Below, in pieces: positions 1-8,813 of a stretch of DNA of 32,692 nucleotides. Made by a program: the position numbers and the translations under genes. The DNA lies in NCBI GenBank assembly GCA_002482765.1, contig DLGP01000151.1, forward strand, positions 1 to 32,692. Direction: 5' to 3'. The first letter of the stretch is position 1, and every line of letters begins with the position of its first letter. The notes beneath the pieces were generated by a model. That model made no database searches. It was given only the letters and a program-made list of their open reading frames with translations, and was not told the DNA's origin. The DNA is from Alphaproteobacteria bacterium UBA7691 (GTDB taxonomy: Bacteria > Pseudomonadota > Alphaproteobacteria > Ferrovibrionales > Ferrovibrionaceae).

Positions 1-2393
1 GCGGCCTGCGCTGGTCGGACCGCGCGCAGGACTACCGCACGGAGGTGCTCGGCCTCGTCAAGGCGCAGCAGGTGAAGAACGCCGTGATCGTGCCTGTTGG
101 CGCCAAGGGCGGCTTCTACCCGAAGCAGCTTCCGACGGGCGGCACGCGCGATGCCGTCTTCAAGGCAGGCACCGAGGCCTACAAGACCTATATCCGCGCG
201 CTCCTCTCGGTAACGGACAATATCGAGGGCCAGGACGTGGTACCGCCGAAGGATACGGTCCGCCATGACGGCGACGATCCCTATTTCGTCGTCGCCGCCG
301 ACAAGGGCACCGCCACCTTCTCCGATACGGCGAACGGACTGGCGCAGGAAGCCGGCTTCTGGCTCGACGACGCCTTTGCCTCCGGCGGTTCGGCCGGCTA
401 CGACCACAAGAAGATGGGCATCACCGCCCGCGGCGCCTGGGAAACCGTCAAGCGGCACTTCCGCGAGATGGACATCGACATCCAGACGACCCCCTTCGAG
501 GTCGTCGGCGTCGGCGACATGTCGGGCGACGTCTTCGGCAACGGCATGCTGCTGTCGCGCAAGATCCGCCTGATCGCCGCCTTCGACCACCGCGACATCT
601 TCATCGATCCTTCGCCGGATACCGATCTCACTTTCGCCGAGCGCAGGCGCATGTTCAACCTGCCGCGCTCGAGCTGGCAAGACTATGACCGGGCGGCGCT
701 GTCGAAGGGCGGCATGATCATCCCGCGCACGGAAAAATCGGTGACGCTGACGCCCGAGGCTATGGCCGCGATCGGCATGGACCGGCAGAAGGCAACGCCC
801 TTCGAGATCATGACGGCGATCCTGAAGGCGCCGGTCGATCTGCTCTGGTTCGGCGGCATCGGCACCTATATCCGTGCCCAGACGGAAACTGATGCCGAGG
901 TCGGCGACCGGGCGAACGACGCTATCCGCATCCTGGCGGAGGACGTGCGCGCCAAGGTCATCGGCGAGGGCGCCAATCTCGGCGTGACGCAGAAGGGCCG
1001 CATCGCCTTCGGCCTCAAGGGCGGGCGCTGCAATTCCGACGCGATCGACAATTCGGCCGGCGTCAATTCCTCCGACGTCGAGGTCAACATCAAGATCGCG
1101 CTTGCCTCCGCCATGCGGGACGAACGGCTGAGCCGGCCTAAGCGCAATGTGCTGCTCGCATCGATGACCGATGAAGTAGCAAGCCTCGTGCTTCGCAACA
1201 ACTACCTGCAATCGCTGGCGATTTCGCTCACCGAACGGCAGGGGCAATCCAACCGCGCCGGCCTCGCGCGCCTGATGATCCGGCTCGAGGCCGCGGGCCA
1301 GCTCAACCGCAAGGTCGAGACCCTGCCGGACGACCAGACGATGGGCGAGCGCTACCTGTCGGGCAAGCCGCTGACCCGCGCCGAGATCGGCGTGCTGCTC
1401 TCCTATGCCAAGATCGTGCTCTTCGACGATCTCCTGAAGAGCGACGTGCCGGACGATCCCTATTTCGAACCGACGCTGACCGGCTATTTTCCCGGCAAGA
1501 TGCAGCGCACCTATGCCGGCGACATCAAGGGGCATCGCCTGCGCCGCGAGATCGTGGCGACTTTGCTTGCAAACGAGGCGATCAATCGCGGCGGTCCTGA
1601 CTTCGTCAACAACCTGACCGATGGCACCGGCTTCATCGCGGCCGACGCCGTGAAGGCGGCCGTCATCGCCCGCGACGGCTATGGTCTGGCGCCGCTCTAC
1701 TCCGCTGCCGACGCGCTCGACACAGTCGTCAGCGGCGCCGTGCAAAACGAGCTCTATGCCGAAATCGGCCGCATATTCTCCAATGCCTCCGGCCTGCTGC
1801 TCAACACAGGCTCCACGACCGTGCCGACTGACACCGCGGTCCAGAAGCTGAGGCACGCCCTGAAGCAGCTCCGCCCGCATATGGAGGGGCTGATGCCGGC
1901 CGAGGCCGGCGACGAGGCCCGCCGCAAGGCCCATTATTTCGAGGATAAGGGCGTGCCGGCGGAACTGGCAGGTGAGGTTGCGGCACTCTCCGCCATGATC
2001 TTCGTTCCCGAAGTGATGCTGATCTCGGGCGCGACAGGCGACAACCTGCTGCGCACCGCCCAGACCTATGCGGCGATCAGCGAGCGGCTAAACATCGGTG
2101 GCCTGATGGCAGCCGCTGCCCGCGTGCCGACCACGGATCTCTATGAGTCGCTGGCGCTTTCCCGCAGCCTTGCCGACATCGCCAATGCGCGCCGCGGCTT
2201 GACGGTGTCGGTCCTCACCCGCAACAAGGGCGAGAAGAACCCCTTTGCCGCCTGGCAGGCCGGCGAGGGCGAACGCTTCTCCAAGGTGGCTGGCCGGCTA
2301 TCGTCGCTGACCGAGACGGGCGAGGCGACGCTCGCCAAGATCTCGGTTGCCGCCGGCATGCTGAGCGACCTTGCGCAGGACAGGGCCAGGTGA
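1..2393 (+). CDS. gdh: NAD-specific glutamate dehydrogenase, large (about 180 kDa) type, C-terminal part
   Basis: The reading frame is already open at base 3 and runs to a TGA at 2391-2393, giving about 796 residues, roughly the C-terminal half of the usual 1,550-1,620 residue protein. The visible start (GGLRWSDRAQDYRTE, followed by PVGAKGGF) is the conserved core of the large bacterial NAD-GDH family, related to Streptomyces and Pseudomonas GdhB. The enzyme oxidatively deaminates glutamate to 2-oxoglutarate and ammonium in the cytoplasm and serves glutamate catabolism. The conserved GEGANLG segment near residue 320 belongs to the dinucleotide-binding part. The N-terminal ACT-like regulatory regions lie outside the window. 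A first internal ATG at base 45 is not the true start. Family assignment is firm; the gene is cut by the window edge, not broken. Confidence 0.95.
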   Translation, partial: GLRWSDRAQDYRTEVLGLVKAQQVKNAVIVPVGAKGGFYPKQLPTGGTRDAVFKAGTEAYKTYIRALLSVTDNIEGQDVVPPKDTVRHDGDDPYFVVAADKGTATFSDTANGLAQEAGFWLDDAFASGGSAGYDHKKMGITARGAWETVKRHFREMDIDIQTTPFEVVGVGDMSGDVFGNGMLLSRKIRLIAAFDHRDIFIDPSPDTDLTFAERRRMFNLPRSSWQDYDRAALSKGGMIIPRTEKSVTLTPEAMAAIGMDRQKATPFEIMTAILKAPVDLLWFGGIGTYIRAQTETDAEVGDRANDAIRILAEDVRAKVIGEGANLGVTQKGRIAFGLKGGRCNSDAIDNSAGVNSSDVEVNIKIALASAMRDERLSRPKRNVLLASMTDEVASLVLRNNYLQSLAISLTERQGQSNRAGLARLMIRLEAAGQLNRKVETLPDDQTMGERYLSGKPLTRAEIGVLLSYAKIVLFDDLLKSDVPDDPYFEPTLTGYFPGKMQRTYAGDIKGHRLRREIVATLLANEAINRGGPDFVNNLTDGTGFIAADAVKAAVIARDGYGLAPLYSAADALDTVVSGAVQNELYAEIGRIFSNASGLLLNTGSTTVPTDTAVQKLRHALKQLRPHMEGLMPAEAGDEARRKAHYFEDKGVPAELAGEVAALSAMIFVPEVMLISGATGDNLLRTAQTYAAISERLNIGGLMAAAARVPTTDLYESLALSRSLADIANARRGLTVSVLTRNKGEKNPFAAWQAGEGERFSKVAGRLSSLTETGEATLAKISVAAGMLSDLAQDRAR

Positions 2394-2456
2394 CAAGGTT
2401 CGCCGATCCGGACAGGCAGTCCCGCTGTGCCGGCATGGTGATGGCCCGGAGACCCG

Positions 2457-3836
2457 ATGACGCCCGATGCGAATGAGACGCCGGCGGTCCGCAAGCCCGG
2501 CATCAAGGGATGGATGCTGTTCGACTGGGCGGCACAACCCTTTTTCACCATCATCATCACGTTCATCTTCGGGCCCTATTTCGTCTCGCGCCTGACCGAG
2601 GACCATGCCGCGGGGCAGGCGGCGTGGAGTTATACACTGGCCATCGCCGGCGTCGCCATCGCGCTGCTCTCGCCGGTCATGGGCTCGATCGCGGATGCGA
2701 GCGGCCCGCGAAAACCCTGGATTGCCGCCTTTGCGGCGGTGAAGATCGTTTCACTCGCGGCGCTCTGGTATGCGGAGCCCGGATCGAGCCTCGCTTTCGC
2801 CGTCACGATGGTCGTTCTTGCCTCGGTGGCGGCCGAGTTCTCGATCGTCTTCAACGATTCGATGATGCCGCGCCTCGTGCCGCCCGCCGATGCCGGACGT
2901 ATCTCCAACCTCGCCTGGGGGCTCGGCTATCTCGGCGGCATGATCGTGCTGATCGCGGTCGTTGCCCTTCTTGCCGGAAATCTGGAAACCGGCAAAACGC
3001 TTCTCGGCATCGATCCGCTCTTCGGCCTCGACCCGGCCAAGGGGGAGGACGCCCGCATTACCGGACCGATTTCGGCGGTCTGGTATTTTGTCTTCATCCT
3101 GCCGATGTTCTTCTTCACGCCGGATCAGGCGCGCGGCCTGCCGATCGGGCGCGCCGTCAAAAGCGGCATCGCGGAACTCCGCAGCACGATCGGTGAACTC
3201 AAGCAACGTCGCGGCATCCTGCGGTTCCTCGTCGCGCGCATGATTTATCAGGATGGCGTCAACGGTCTGCTGGCGCTCGGCGGCACCTTCGCTGCCGGCA
3301 TGTTCGCCTGGCAGACGGTGGAACTCGGCGTCTACGGCATCATCCTCAACATCGTTGCGATCGGCGGCTGCCTCTATGCGAGCCGGCTCGACAGCCGGCT
3401 CGGGTCCAAGAGCGTCGTGGTGATCAGCCTCTTCTGCCTGACGGCCGCGACCTTCGGCATCATCTCCACCGGTCCCGGCTTCACCGCCTTCGGCCTCATT
3501 GCACTGCCTACGGCGGATTCGGGCGGTCTTTTCGGCACGGCGGCGGAGAAGGCCTATATCCTCTACGGACTGCTGGTCGGCGTAGCCTTCGGCCCCGTCC
3601 AGGCTTCCGCCCGCTCTTATCTGGCGCGCAGCGTCCATCCGGATGAGGCCGGGCGCTATTTCGGCCTCTATGCGCTTTCCGGCCGCGCTACGTCCTTTGC
3701 TGCGCCACTGTTTGTGGGGCTGGTAACGACGGCGACCGGCTCCGCGCGGCTCGGCATGGCGGCGCTCGTCGTCTTCCTGCTGGTCGGCCTGATCCTCTTG
3801 ATCCGCACGCCCTATCCCGCCGACCGGCCCGCCTGA
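2457..3836 (+). CDS. MFS transporter, UMF1 (Atg22-like) family
   Basis: This 459-residue polytopic membrane protein begins with the family-typical motif GWMLFDWAAQPFF at residues 18-30, followed by about 11-12 hydrophobic segments. The region after the second helix (GSIADASGPRKPW) is the MFS signature loop between TM2 and TM3. UMF1 proteins are bacterial relatives of the yeast vacuolar amino-acid effluxer Atg22; their substrates are mostly unknown, so none is assigned. The ATG at 2457 lies just behind a GGAG-type ribosome binding site and 63 bases after the glutamate dehydrogenase stop, so co-transcription with it is possible. The gene is convergent with purH, with a hairpin terminator between them. 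The family call is confident and the function is open. Confidence 0.85.
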   Translation: MTPDANETPAVRKPGIKGWMLFDWAAQPFFTIIITFIFGPYFVSRLTEDHAAGQAAWSYTLAIAGVAIALLSPVMGSIADASGPRKPWIAAFAAVKIVSLAALWYAEPGSSLAFAVTMVVLASVAAEFSIVFNDSMMPRLVPPADAGRISNLAWGLGYLGGMIVLIAVVALLAGNLETGKTLLGIDPLFGLDPAKGEDARITGPISAVWYFVFILPMFFFTPDQARGLPIGRAVKSGIAELRSTIGELKQRRGILRFLVARMIYQDGVNGLLALGGTFAAGMFAWQTVELGVYGIILNIVAIGGCLYASRLDSRLGSKSVVVISLFCLTAATFGIISTGPGFTAFGLIALPTADSGGLFGTAAEKAYILYGLLVGVAFGPVQASARSYLARSVHPDEAGRYFGLYALSGRATSFAAPLFVGLVTTATGSARLGMAALVVFLLVGLILLIRTPYPADRPA

Positions 3837-3840
3837 ACGC

Positions 3841-3869
3841 AAAAACGCTGCCGGATAAAGCCGGCAGCG
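3841..3869 (-). terminator. Intrinsic terminator of purH
   Basis: Inverted repeat CGCTGCCGG (3846-3854) and CCGGCAGCG (3861-3869) with a 6-base loop. On the minus strand the 9-bp stem is followed by TTTTT (3845-3841), the classical form for a transcript coming from purH. On the plus strand there is no T-run after the stem, so it would end the MFS gene less efficiently. Confidence 0.85.
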
Positions 3870-3900
3870 CAATTGGTGAATCCAGCGAAGGATTGTCTGG

Positions 3901-5511
3901 TCAGTGCCTGAAATGGCGCATGCCGGTAAAGACCATGGCAACTCCGGCTTCATCGGCGGCGGCAATCACCTCCGGATCGCGCATCGAGCCACCCGGCTGG
4001 ATGACGGCGGTGGCGCCGGCCGCGATCGCCGACAAAAGGCCGTCCGCAAAGGGAAGAAAGGCTTCCGAGGCGACGGCCGAGCCGCGCGTCAGCGGTTCTG
4101 CGAGGCCCATCGCCTTTGCAGCCTCCTCCGCCTTCAGCCCGGCGATGCGTGCGGAATCGACCCGGCTCATCTGTCCGGCACCGATGCCCGCCGTCTGGCC
4201 GTCCTTGGCATAGACGACGGCGTTCGACTTGACGTGTTTTGCCACCTTGAAGGCGAATTTCATGTCCTCGAGCTCGCTCGGCGTCGGCGAGCGCTTCGTC
4301 ACGACCTTGAGGTCGAGATCCTCGACCATGCCGTTGTCGCGGGTCTGGACGAGCAGACCGCCGGCTACCGTCTTCGCCGCGATGCCGGGAACGCGCGGAT
4401 CGGGCAGGGCACCGGTGACGAGCAGCCGCAGGTTGGGCTTGCCGGCGATGACGGCACGCGCCGCCAAGTCAGCCTCCGGCGCGATGATGACCTCGGTGAA
4501 GAGCTTGACGATCTCTTCCGCCGTCTCGCCATCGAGCGTCGTGTTCAACGCGATGATGCCGCCGAAGGCGGAGACCGGGTCGCAGGCAAGTGCCCGCCGG
4601 TAAGCGTCCTTCAGCGTTGCGCCGACTGCGACGCCGCAGGGATTGGCATGCTTGATGATCGCGCAGGCAGGGCCATTTTCCGGCAGGAACTCTGCCACCA
4701 GTTCGAAGGCTGCATCCGTGTCGTTGATATTGTTGTAGGAAAGCTGCTTGCCCTGGACGAGCGTGGCGGTCGCGACCCCCGGCCGGTTTTCGCCGGTGAC
4801 GTAGAAACCCGCCTTCTGGTGCGGGTTCTCGCCGTAGCGCATTTCTTCCTTCAGCACGCCGCCGACCGCGCGATGCTTCGGCATGGCGATGTCGAGCGCC
4901 TCGGCGAACCAGTTGGAAATCGCCGTATCGTAGGCCGCCGTGCGGGCATAGGCCTTGGCGGCCATTCTCTGGCGAAAGGCGTAGCCGGTCGTACCGTCGG
5001 CGAGTTCCGCGATCAGGGCCGCATAGTCGGCGGGATCGGTGATGACAGTCACATAGGCGTGGTTCTTCGCTGACGCGCGGATCATCGCCGGGCCGCCAAT
5101 GTCGATATTCTCGACCGTCGTCGGATAGTCGCCACCCTTGGCGCGGACGTCCTCGAAGGGGTAGAGATTGACGACAGCGAGATCGATGGCACCGATCCCG
5201 TGCGCCTTCATCGCCGCCAGATGTTCGGCATCGTCGCGGATCGCAAGCAACCCGCCATGCACGGACGGATGCAGCGTCTTGACCCGGCCGTCCATGATCT
5301 CAGGGAAGCCCGTGACGTCGGAGACATCGGTCACCGCAAGGCCGGCCTCTGCAAGCGTCTTCTGCGTGCCGCCGGTCGACAGCAGCTTCACCCCCTTTTC
5401 GGCAAGCGCGCGGGCAAAGTCCACGATGCCGGTCTTGTCGGAGACGGAAAGAAGCGCGGTGCGCACCGCGACGCGATCAGGTGCGGGAATTTTCTTGGAG
5501 GCGACGGCCAT
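3901..5511 (-). CDS. purH: Bifunctional AICAR formyltransferase / IMP cyclohydrolase PurH
   Basis: This 536-residue protein is of normal length for PurH. It catalyses the last two steps of de novo purine synthesis: formylation of AICAR by 10-formyl-THF, then ring closure to IMP. The N-terminal IMP cyclohydrolase (MGS-like) domain carries ALLSVSDKTG, STGGT and GRVKTLHPSVHGG. The central formyltransferase domain carries the catalytic Lys-His of IIKHANPCG, and the C-terminus holds the conserved PGGSMRD segment. The ATG at 5511 is preceded by a GGAG ribosome binding site about 7-8 bases away. The gene follows the heparinase-family gene by 103 bases on the same strand, which is a known rhizobial order. 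It ends at the strong terminator at 3841-3869. Confidence 0.97.
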   Translation of the reverse strand: MAVASKKIPAPDRVAVRTALLSVSDKTGIVDFARALAEKGVKLLSTGGTQKTLAEAGLAVTDVSDVTGFPEIMDGRVKTLHPSVHGGLLAIRDDAEHLAAMKAHGIGAIDLAVVNLYPFEDVRAKGGDYPTTVENIDIGGPAMIRASAKNHAYVTVITDPADYAALIAELADGTTGYAFRQRMAAKAYARTAAYDTAISNWFAEALDIAMPKHRAVGGVLKEEMRYGENPHQKAGFYVTGENRPGVATATLVQGKQLSYNNINDTDAAFELVAEFLPENGPACAIIKHANPCGVAVGATLKDAYRRALACDPVSAFGGIIALNTTLDGETAEEIVKLFTEVIIAPEADLAARAVIAGKPNLRLLVTGALPDPRVPGIAAKTVAGGLLVQTRDNGMVEDLDLKVVTKRSPTPSELEDMKFAFKVAKHVKSNAVVYAKDGQTAGIGAGQMSRVDSARIAGLKAEEAAKAMGLAEPLTRGSAVASEAFLPFADGLLSAIAAGATAVIQPGGSMRDPEVIAAADEAGVAMVFTGMRHFRH

Positions 5512-5614
5512 GGCAATGCTCCGGGGCAGCGCCGGGGCAGGGCACGCCGGCGGAAGGACACTGCCGCCCGGTTAACACAGGTGGGCAAGGCTGAAAACCG
5601 CCAATCAGGCTCCG

Positions 5615-7303
5615 TCAGCCGGAACGGTGCGTCATCAACCACTGGATTTCAGGCAGATCGCCGACGCGCATCGTTACCGCAAGCTGGCGCGCCGCCCGTA
5701 CGCCAGAGGGATCGGCAAAGAAGACGTCCTCCTCCTCGAGGATCGGCGCGTCGAGACAGGTCAGTACCCACAGTTCGCCATCCGGCGCGACGAGCCGCAC
5801 TTCGTTCTCGCCAACCGGTACGATGCGGATGGACGGGTGGATATGGAAACGCACGACCGCCACGTCGCCGTTCGAGGGCTGCGGCGCGCCGCCGTTCGTC
5901 TGCAGGAAGCGTTCGCGGCCCCGGATCTCGTTGCCCTTGGCGTTCAGGTAGATATCCCGCTCGTAGATCAGGCCGAAATCGCCGGCATAACCGTCATGGC
6001 TGGCCGTGAGGCCCGTGGCGCCATCCTGCCCCTCATAGCGGCTGGCCTTCACCTCCGTCACGCCACCCGTCAGGATCGGGCCGAGGAAGCGGGACGACGA
6101 GATCCGCGACGAGGACGTGTCGTTTAGCGTTGCGACCGAATGGGCCGCCGTCGCGCGCGACAGACGGCGAATTTCGGCACCGGCGAACCGCGGCATGCCG
6201 GAATTGACCACGAAACGGTGTTTACCCGACGACATTTCGAACGAAAGACAGCCGGCGGATGCCGTTGCCGACAATTCGTCGGACAAGGGTTTTCCCGCAT
6301 CGACGAGCACGACCGTTTCGCCGCAGGATAGCCGCTCATAACCGGTCTGCGGCAGCGTGCGGAAGGGCGGGCCAGACGTTTCGTCGTAACGCAGCACGGA
6401 AATCAGTTCGTTCGCCAGCGTATGGGTCGCACCGTTGAAGAGTGCCAGTTCGCCGCCCTGGTGACGAAAGAAGCGCAGGGCGGGATAAAGGCGATCAATG
6501 CAGGAGATAAGACGCTGCGGGCTGTCGTGGCCGAGGTTCACATAGGTCTGGCGCAAAGGCAGAAGGTCGAGCAGCAGGTCGAGCCCGACGCGCGGATTGC
6601 GCGAAACATGCCCGCCATCCGGCAATATCTGGCGTTCGAGTTCGCGATCGAGATTGCGGGCCGCCCGGCGGATCACCGCAGCCGAAGCGGGCATGGCGAG
6701 CGATGCCATGGCCAGCGCGATCCGGACGCGCAGGCGGATCTCGCCGTCGCGCGTCGTGTCGGCCACATGCTTCAGGTAGCGAACCTGGAAGGCGAGCGTC
6801 TTCAGGAAGCGCCGGTAGAAACCGTAATCGGCATCCTTGAGCACGACGGGGGAATGGGAGAGCCAGGCAATGATGCGCAGCGAGATGACATCCGGCCGCC
6901 ACGCGACACCGCCAATCACCCGGCCGTGCCCCTGGGTCCATTCGTCGACGATGCGCCGCGCAAACGGCCCCGCCTTGTCGGCCGGCGCCGCACGCATGTG
7001 CCGAAGCCAGCCGAAGGCGTGAAGCCGCTCGGCAAACGGCTCAGACGGAAGCTCGAGCGAGAAAGGCGATTCGCCATCGCATTCGAGCACGCGGCCGGCG
7101 AGCGGGAACCGGCCTGCGAGTATCTCCTCCGCCGCATGCGAATCAACTGAATGCAGATCCGTCGGCGCGACGATGAGGCGGGTCGGCGCGCTGCCGGCAA
7201 AACGAAGGGCGGAAATGCGGCCGACGGCAAGCCGCCGCGAGAAACGTCGCCATCCCTCACGCAAATACAGATAGAGAAGCCGGCGCCGGTCGGAAAACCG
7301 CAT
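5615..7303 (-). CDS. Heparinase II/III family protein
   Basis: A 562-residue protein starting at MRFSDRRRLL. I chose this ATG over an upstream frame start at 7348 because AAGGAGG lies at 7317-7323 and because the upstream 15 residues look unlike a protein start. The N-terminal part is alpha-helical and the C-terminal half (roughly residues 310-550) matches the beta-sandwich heparinase II/III-like domain (PF07940). Members are polysaccharide lyases or relatives acting on uronic-acid polymers. Close relatives sit between rsmB and purH in rhizobia. No signal peptide is evident, which is odd for a polysaccharide lyase and argues for a cytoplasmic or non-classical role. The substrate is not assigned. 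Confidence 0.85.
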   Translation of the reverse strand: MRFSDRRRLLYLYLREGWRRFSRRLAVGRISALRFAGSAPTRLIVAPTDLHSVDSHAAEEILAGRFPLAGRVLECDGESPFSLELPSEPFAERLHAFGWLRHMRAAPADKAGPFARRIVDEWTQGHGRVIGGVAWRPDVISLRIIAWLSHSPVVLKDADYGFYRRFLKTLAFQVRYLKHVADTTRDGEIRLRVRIALAMASLAMPASAAVIRRAARNLDRELERQILPDGGHVSRNPRVGLDLLLDLLPLRQTYVNLGHDSPQRLISCIDRLYPALRFFRHQGGELALFNGATHTLANELISVLRYDETSGPPFRTLPQTGYERLSCGETVVLVDAGKPLSDELSATASAGCLSFEMSSGKHRFVVNSGMPRFAGAEIRRLSRATAAHSVATLNDTSSSRISSSRFLGPILTGGVTEVKASRYEGQDGATGLTASHDGYAGDFGLIYERDIYLNAKGNEIRGRERFLQTNGGAPQPSNGDVAVVRFHIHPSIRIVPVGENEVRLVAPDGELWVLTCLDAPILEEEDVFFADPSGVRAARQLAVTMRVGDLPEIQWLMTHRSG

Positions 7304-7329
7304 GGTTAATAAAGTGCCTCCTTGCCCTA

Positions 7330-7358
7330 TTGGTATGCACAGGCACAAACCGCGTCAA
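7330..7358 (-). promoter_or_regulatory. Candidate sigma-70 promoter of the heparinase-family gene
   Basis: On the minus strand TTGACG (7358-7353) is followed after 17 bases by TACCAA (7335-7330). The -35 is close to consensus and the -10 is weak. The predicted transcript start would fall close to the AAGGAGG at 7323-7317, so the leader would be very short. This is an inference from sequence only. Confidence 0.35.
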
Positions 7359-7412
7359 TCGAGCCCCTCGACGACCCTGTTGACGGCGCGGGAAAAGAGC
7401 GGGCGCAAGGCA

Positions 7413-8813
7413 TCAGATGCGGCGGAGCACCGCCGCATAGAACCCGTCGAGCCCGCCCGGCCGGCCCTCCGCCGCCGGCAGCATGGCGGGCGTCGCCCGA
7501 AATGCGCCTTCCGGCGATATCGCGTCCTCCAGCCCAGGCCAGCGTGCCGGGTCGATCGGCTCCAGAACCACGTCGGTGCGATCGGACAGGACGCGCGCGA
7601 CAACCTCTTCGCCTTCGGATGGGTCGAGCGAGCAGTTGGAAAAGACGATCCGTCCGCCCGGCCGCGCGAGGCCGATGGCGTGGCGCAGCAGCTTTTCCTG
7701 AAGTGCTGCCAGCTTGGCGATGTCCTCGGGACCTTTCGTCCAGAGCACGTCGGGATGCCGGCGGATCGTGCCCGTCGAGGAACAGGGCGCATCCAGCAGA
7801 ACGCCGTCGAAACCCTCGCCCGGCTTGAAATCGAGCAGGTTGCTTTCAAGCGTCCGTACCTGGAACCCGAGACGGTCCATATTCGATTGCAGCCGCCGCA
7901 GGCGGCTTGCCGACTGGTCGAGGGCGGTCACTTCGGCCCCTGCCAAAGCAAGCTGAGCCGTCTTGCCGCCGGGCGCGGCGCAGAGATCGACGACGCTCTT
8001 GCCGCCGAGATCGCCGAACAGGCGCGCCGGAATGCTGGCCGCTGCATCCTGCACCCACCATGCCCCGTCGTCGAAGCCTTCGAGGGCCGCCACCGACCCC
8101 GAGAAGGAAGCAAGTCGAACGGAACCGGTGGGCAGCACCCAGCCGCCGAGCCTTTCGGCCCATTGCTCCGCATCCGACTTGACCGTCAGGTCGATGGCCG
8201 GCGGCTCGAGCTGCGCCTCCGAGATCGCCTGTGCATGAACCGGCCCGTAGACATTCGCCAGCCTGGCATGAAACCAGGCGGGAATGACCGGTTGGGACTG
8301 CGTTGCGGCAAGCAGTTCGGTCTTTTCACGGGCGAGACGCCGCAGGACCGCATTGACGAGGCTCGCAAACCGGCGGTTGCGCGGGTCGGTCTGCGCCTGC
8401 TCGACGGCGAGATCGACGGCGGAATGATCCGGGATGTCGAGATAGAGGATCTGCGTGGCGGCGGCGACCAGCACGTGATGCAGTGCCCGCGCGCCATCCG
8501 GCAGCGGCGTCTGCACGAGCGAGCCGAGAATGGCCTCGATGCGCGGCAGATGCCTGAGCGCAGTGTTGAGAATGGCGCGCACCAGCGCCCGATCGGCATC
8601 GGAGAGCGCCCGATAGGCGGGATTGCCGCTGTCATTGTCCAGCATGCCGTCGAGCGGCGTCTTGCGATCGATCACCGCCGCAAGGATCTTGGCGGCCGCC
8701 TGCCGGCACTGGAGGCCCGGTTTTTCAGCCTTTGCAGGCGAAGCATCAGATGTCGTTGCAGGCTGCCGGTGATGTCGTTTCGGCTGCGATTTGTTTCTCT
8801 GCGTGTCGTTCAA
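7413..8813 (-). CDS. rsmB: 16S rRNA m5C967 methyltransferase, RsmB/Sun family
   Basis: A 466-residue protein with an N-terminal NusB-like RNA-binding domain (about residues 35-165) and a C-terminal SAM-dependent methyltransferase domain. The SAM motif is DLCAAPGGKT. The two cysteines of RNA m5C methyltransferases are present: the PC motif in DAPCSSTG (around residue 340) and the nucleophile in NCSLDPSEGE (around residue 392). It would methylate cytosine 967 of 16S rRNA. The start codon is TTG at 8813-8811, whose last three bases plus the next form the TGA of htpX (overlap TTGA), so translation is probably coupled to htpX. The basic, low-complexity first 30 residues are typical of alphaproteobacterial members. 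Confidence 0.93.
   Translation of the reverse strand: MNDTQRNKSQPKRHHRQPATTSDASPAKAEKPGLQCRQAAAKILAAVIDRKTPLDGMLDNDSGNPAYRALSDADRALVRAILNTALRHLPRIEAILGSLVQTPLPDGARALHHVLVAAATQILYLDIPDHSAVDLAVEQAQTDPRNRRFASLVNAVLRRLAREKTELLAATQSQPVIPAWFHARLANVYGPVHAQAISEAQLEPPAIDLTVKSDAEQWAERLGGWVLPTGSVRLASFSGSVAALEGFDDGAWWVQDAAASIPARLFGDLGGKSVVDLCAAPGGKTAQLALAGAEVTALDQSASRLRRLQSNMDRLGFQVRTLESNLLDFKPGEGFDGVLLDAPCSSTGTIRRHPDVLWTKGPEDIAKLAALQEKLLRHAIGLARPGGRIVFSNCSLDPSEGEEVVARVLSDRTDVVLEPIDPARWPGLEDAISPEGAFRATPAMLPAAEGRPGGLDGFYAAVLRRI

Noticed and set aside
2751..3965. Long minus-strand open frame of about 400 codons opposite the MFS gene
   Set aside because: It is a shadow of the MFS gene: very Arg/Glu/Asp-rich with no family resemblance, created by high GC codon bias. 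It also overlaps the purH terminator.
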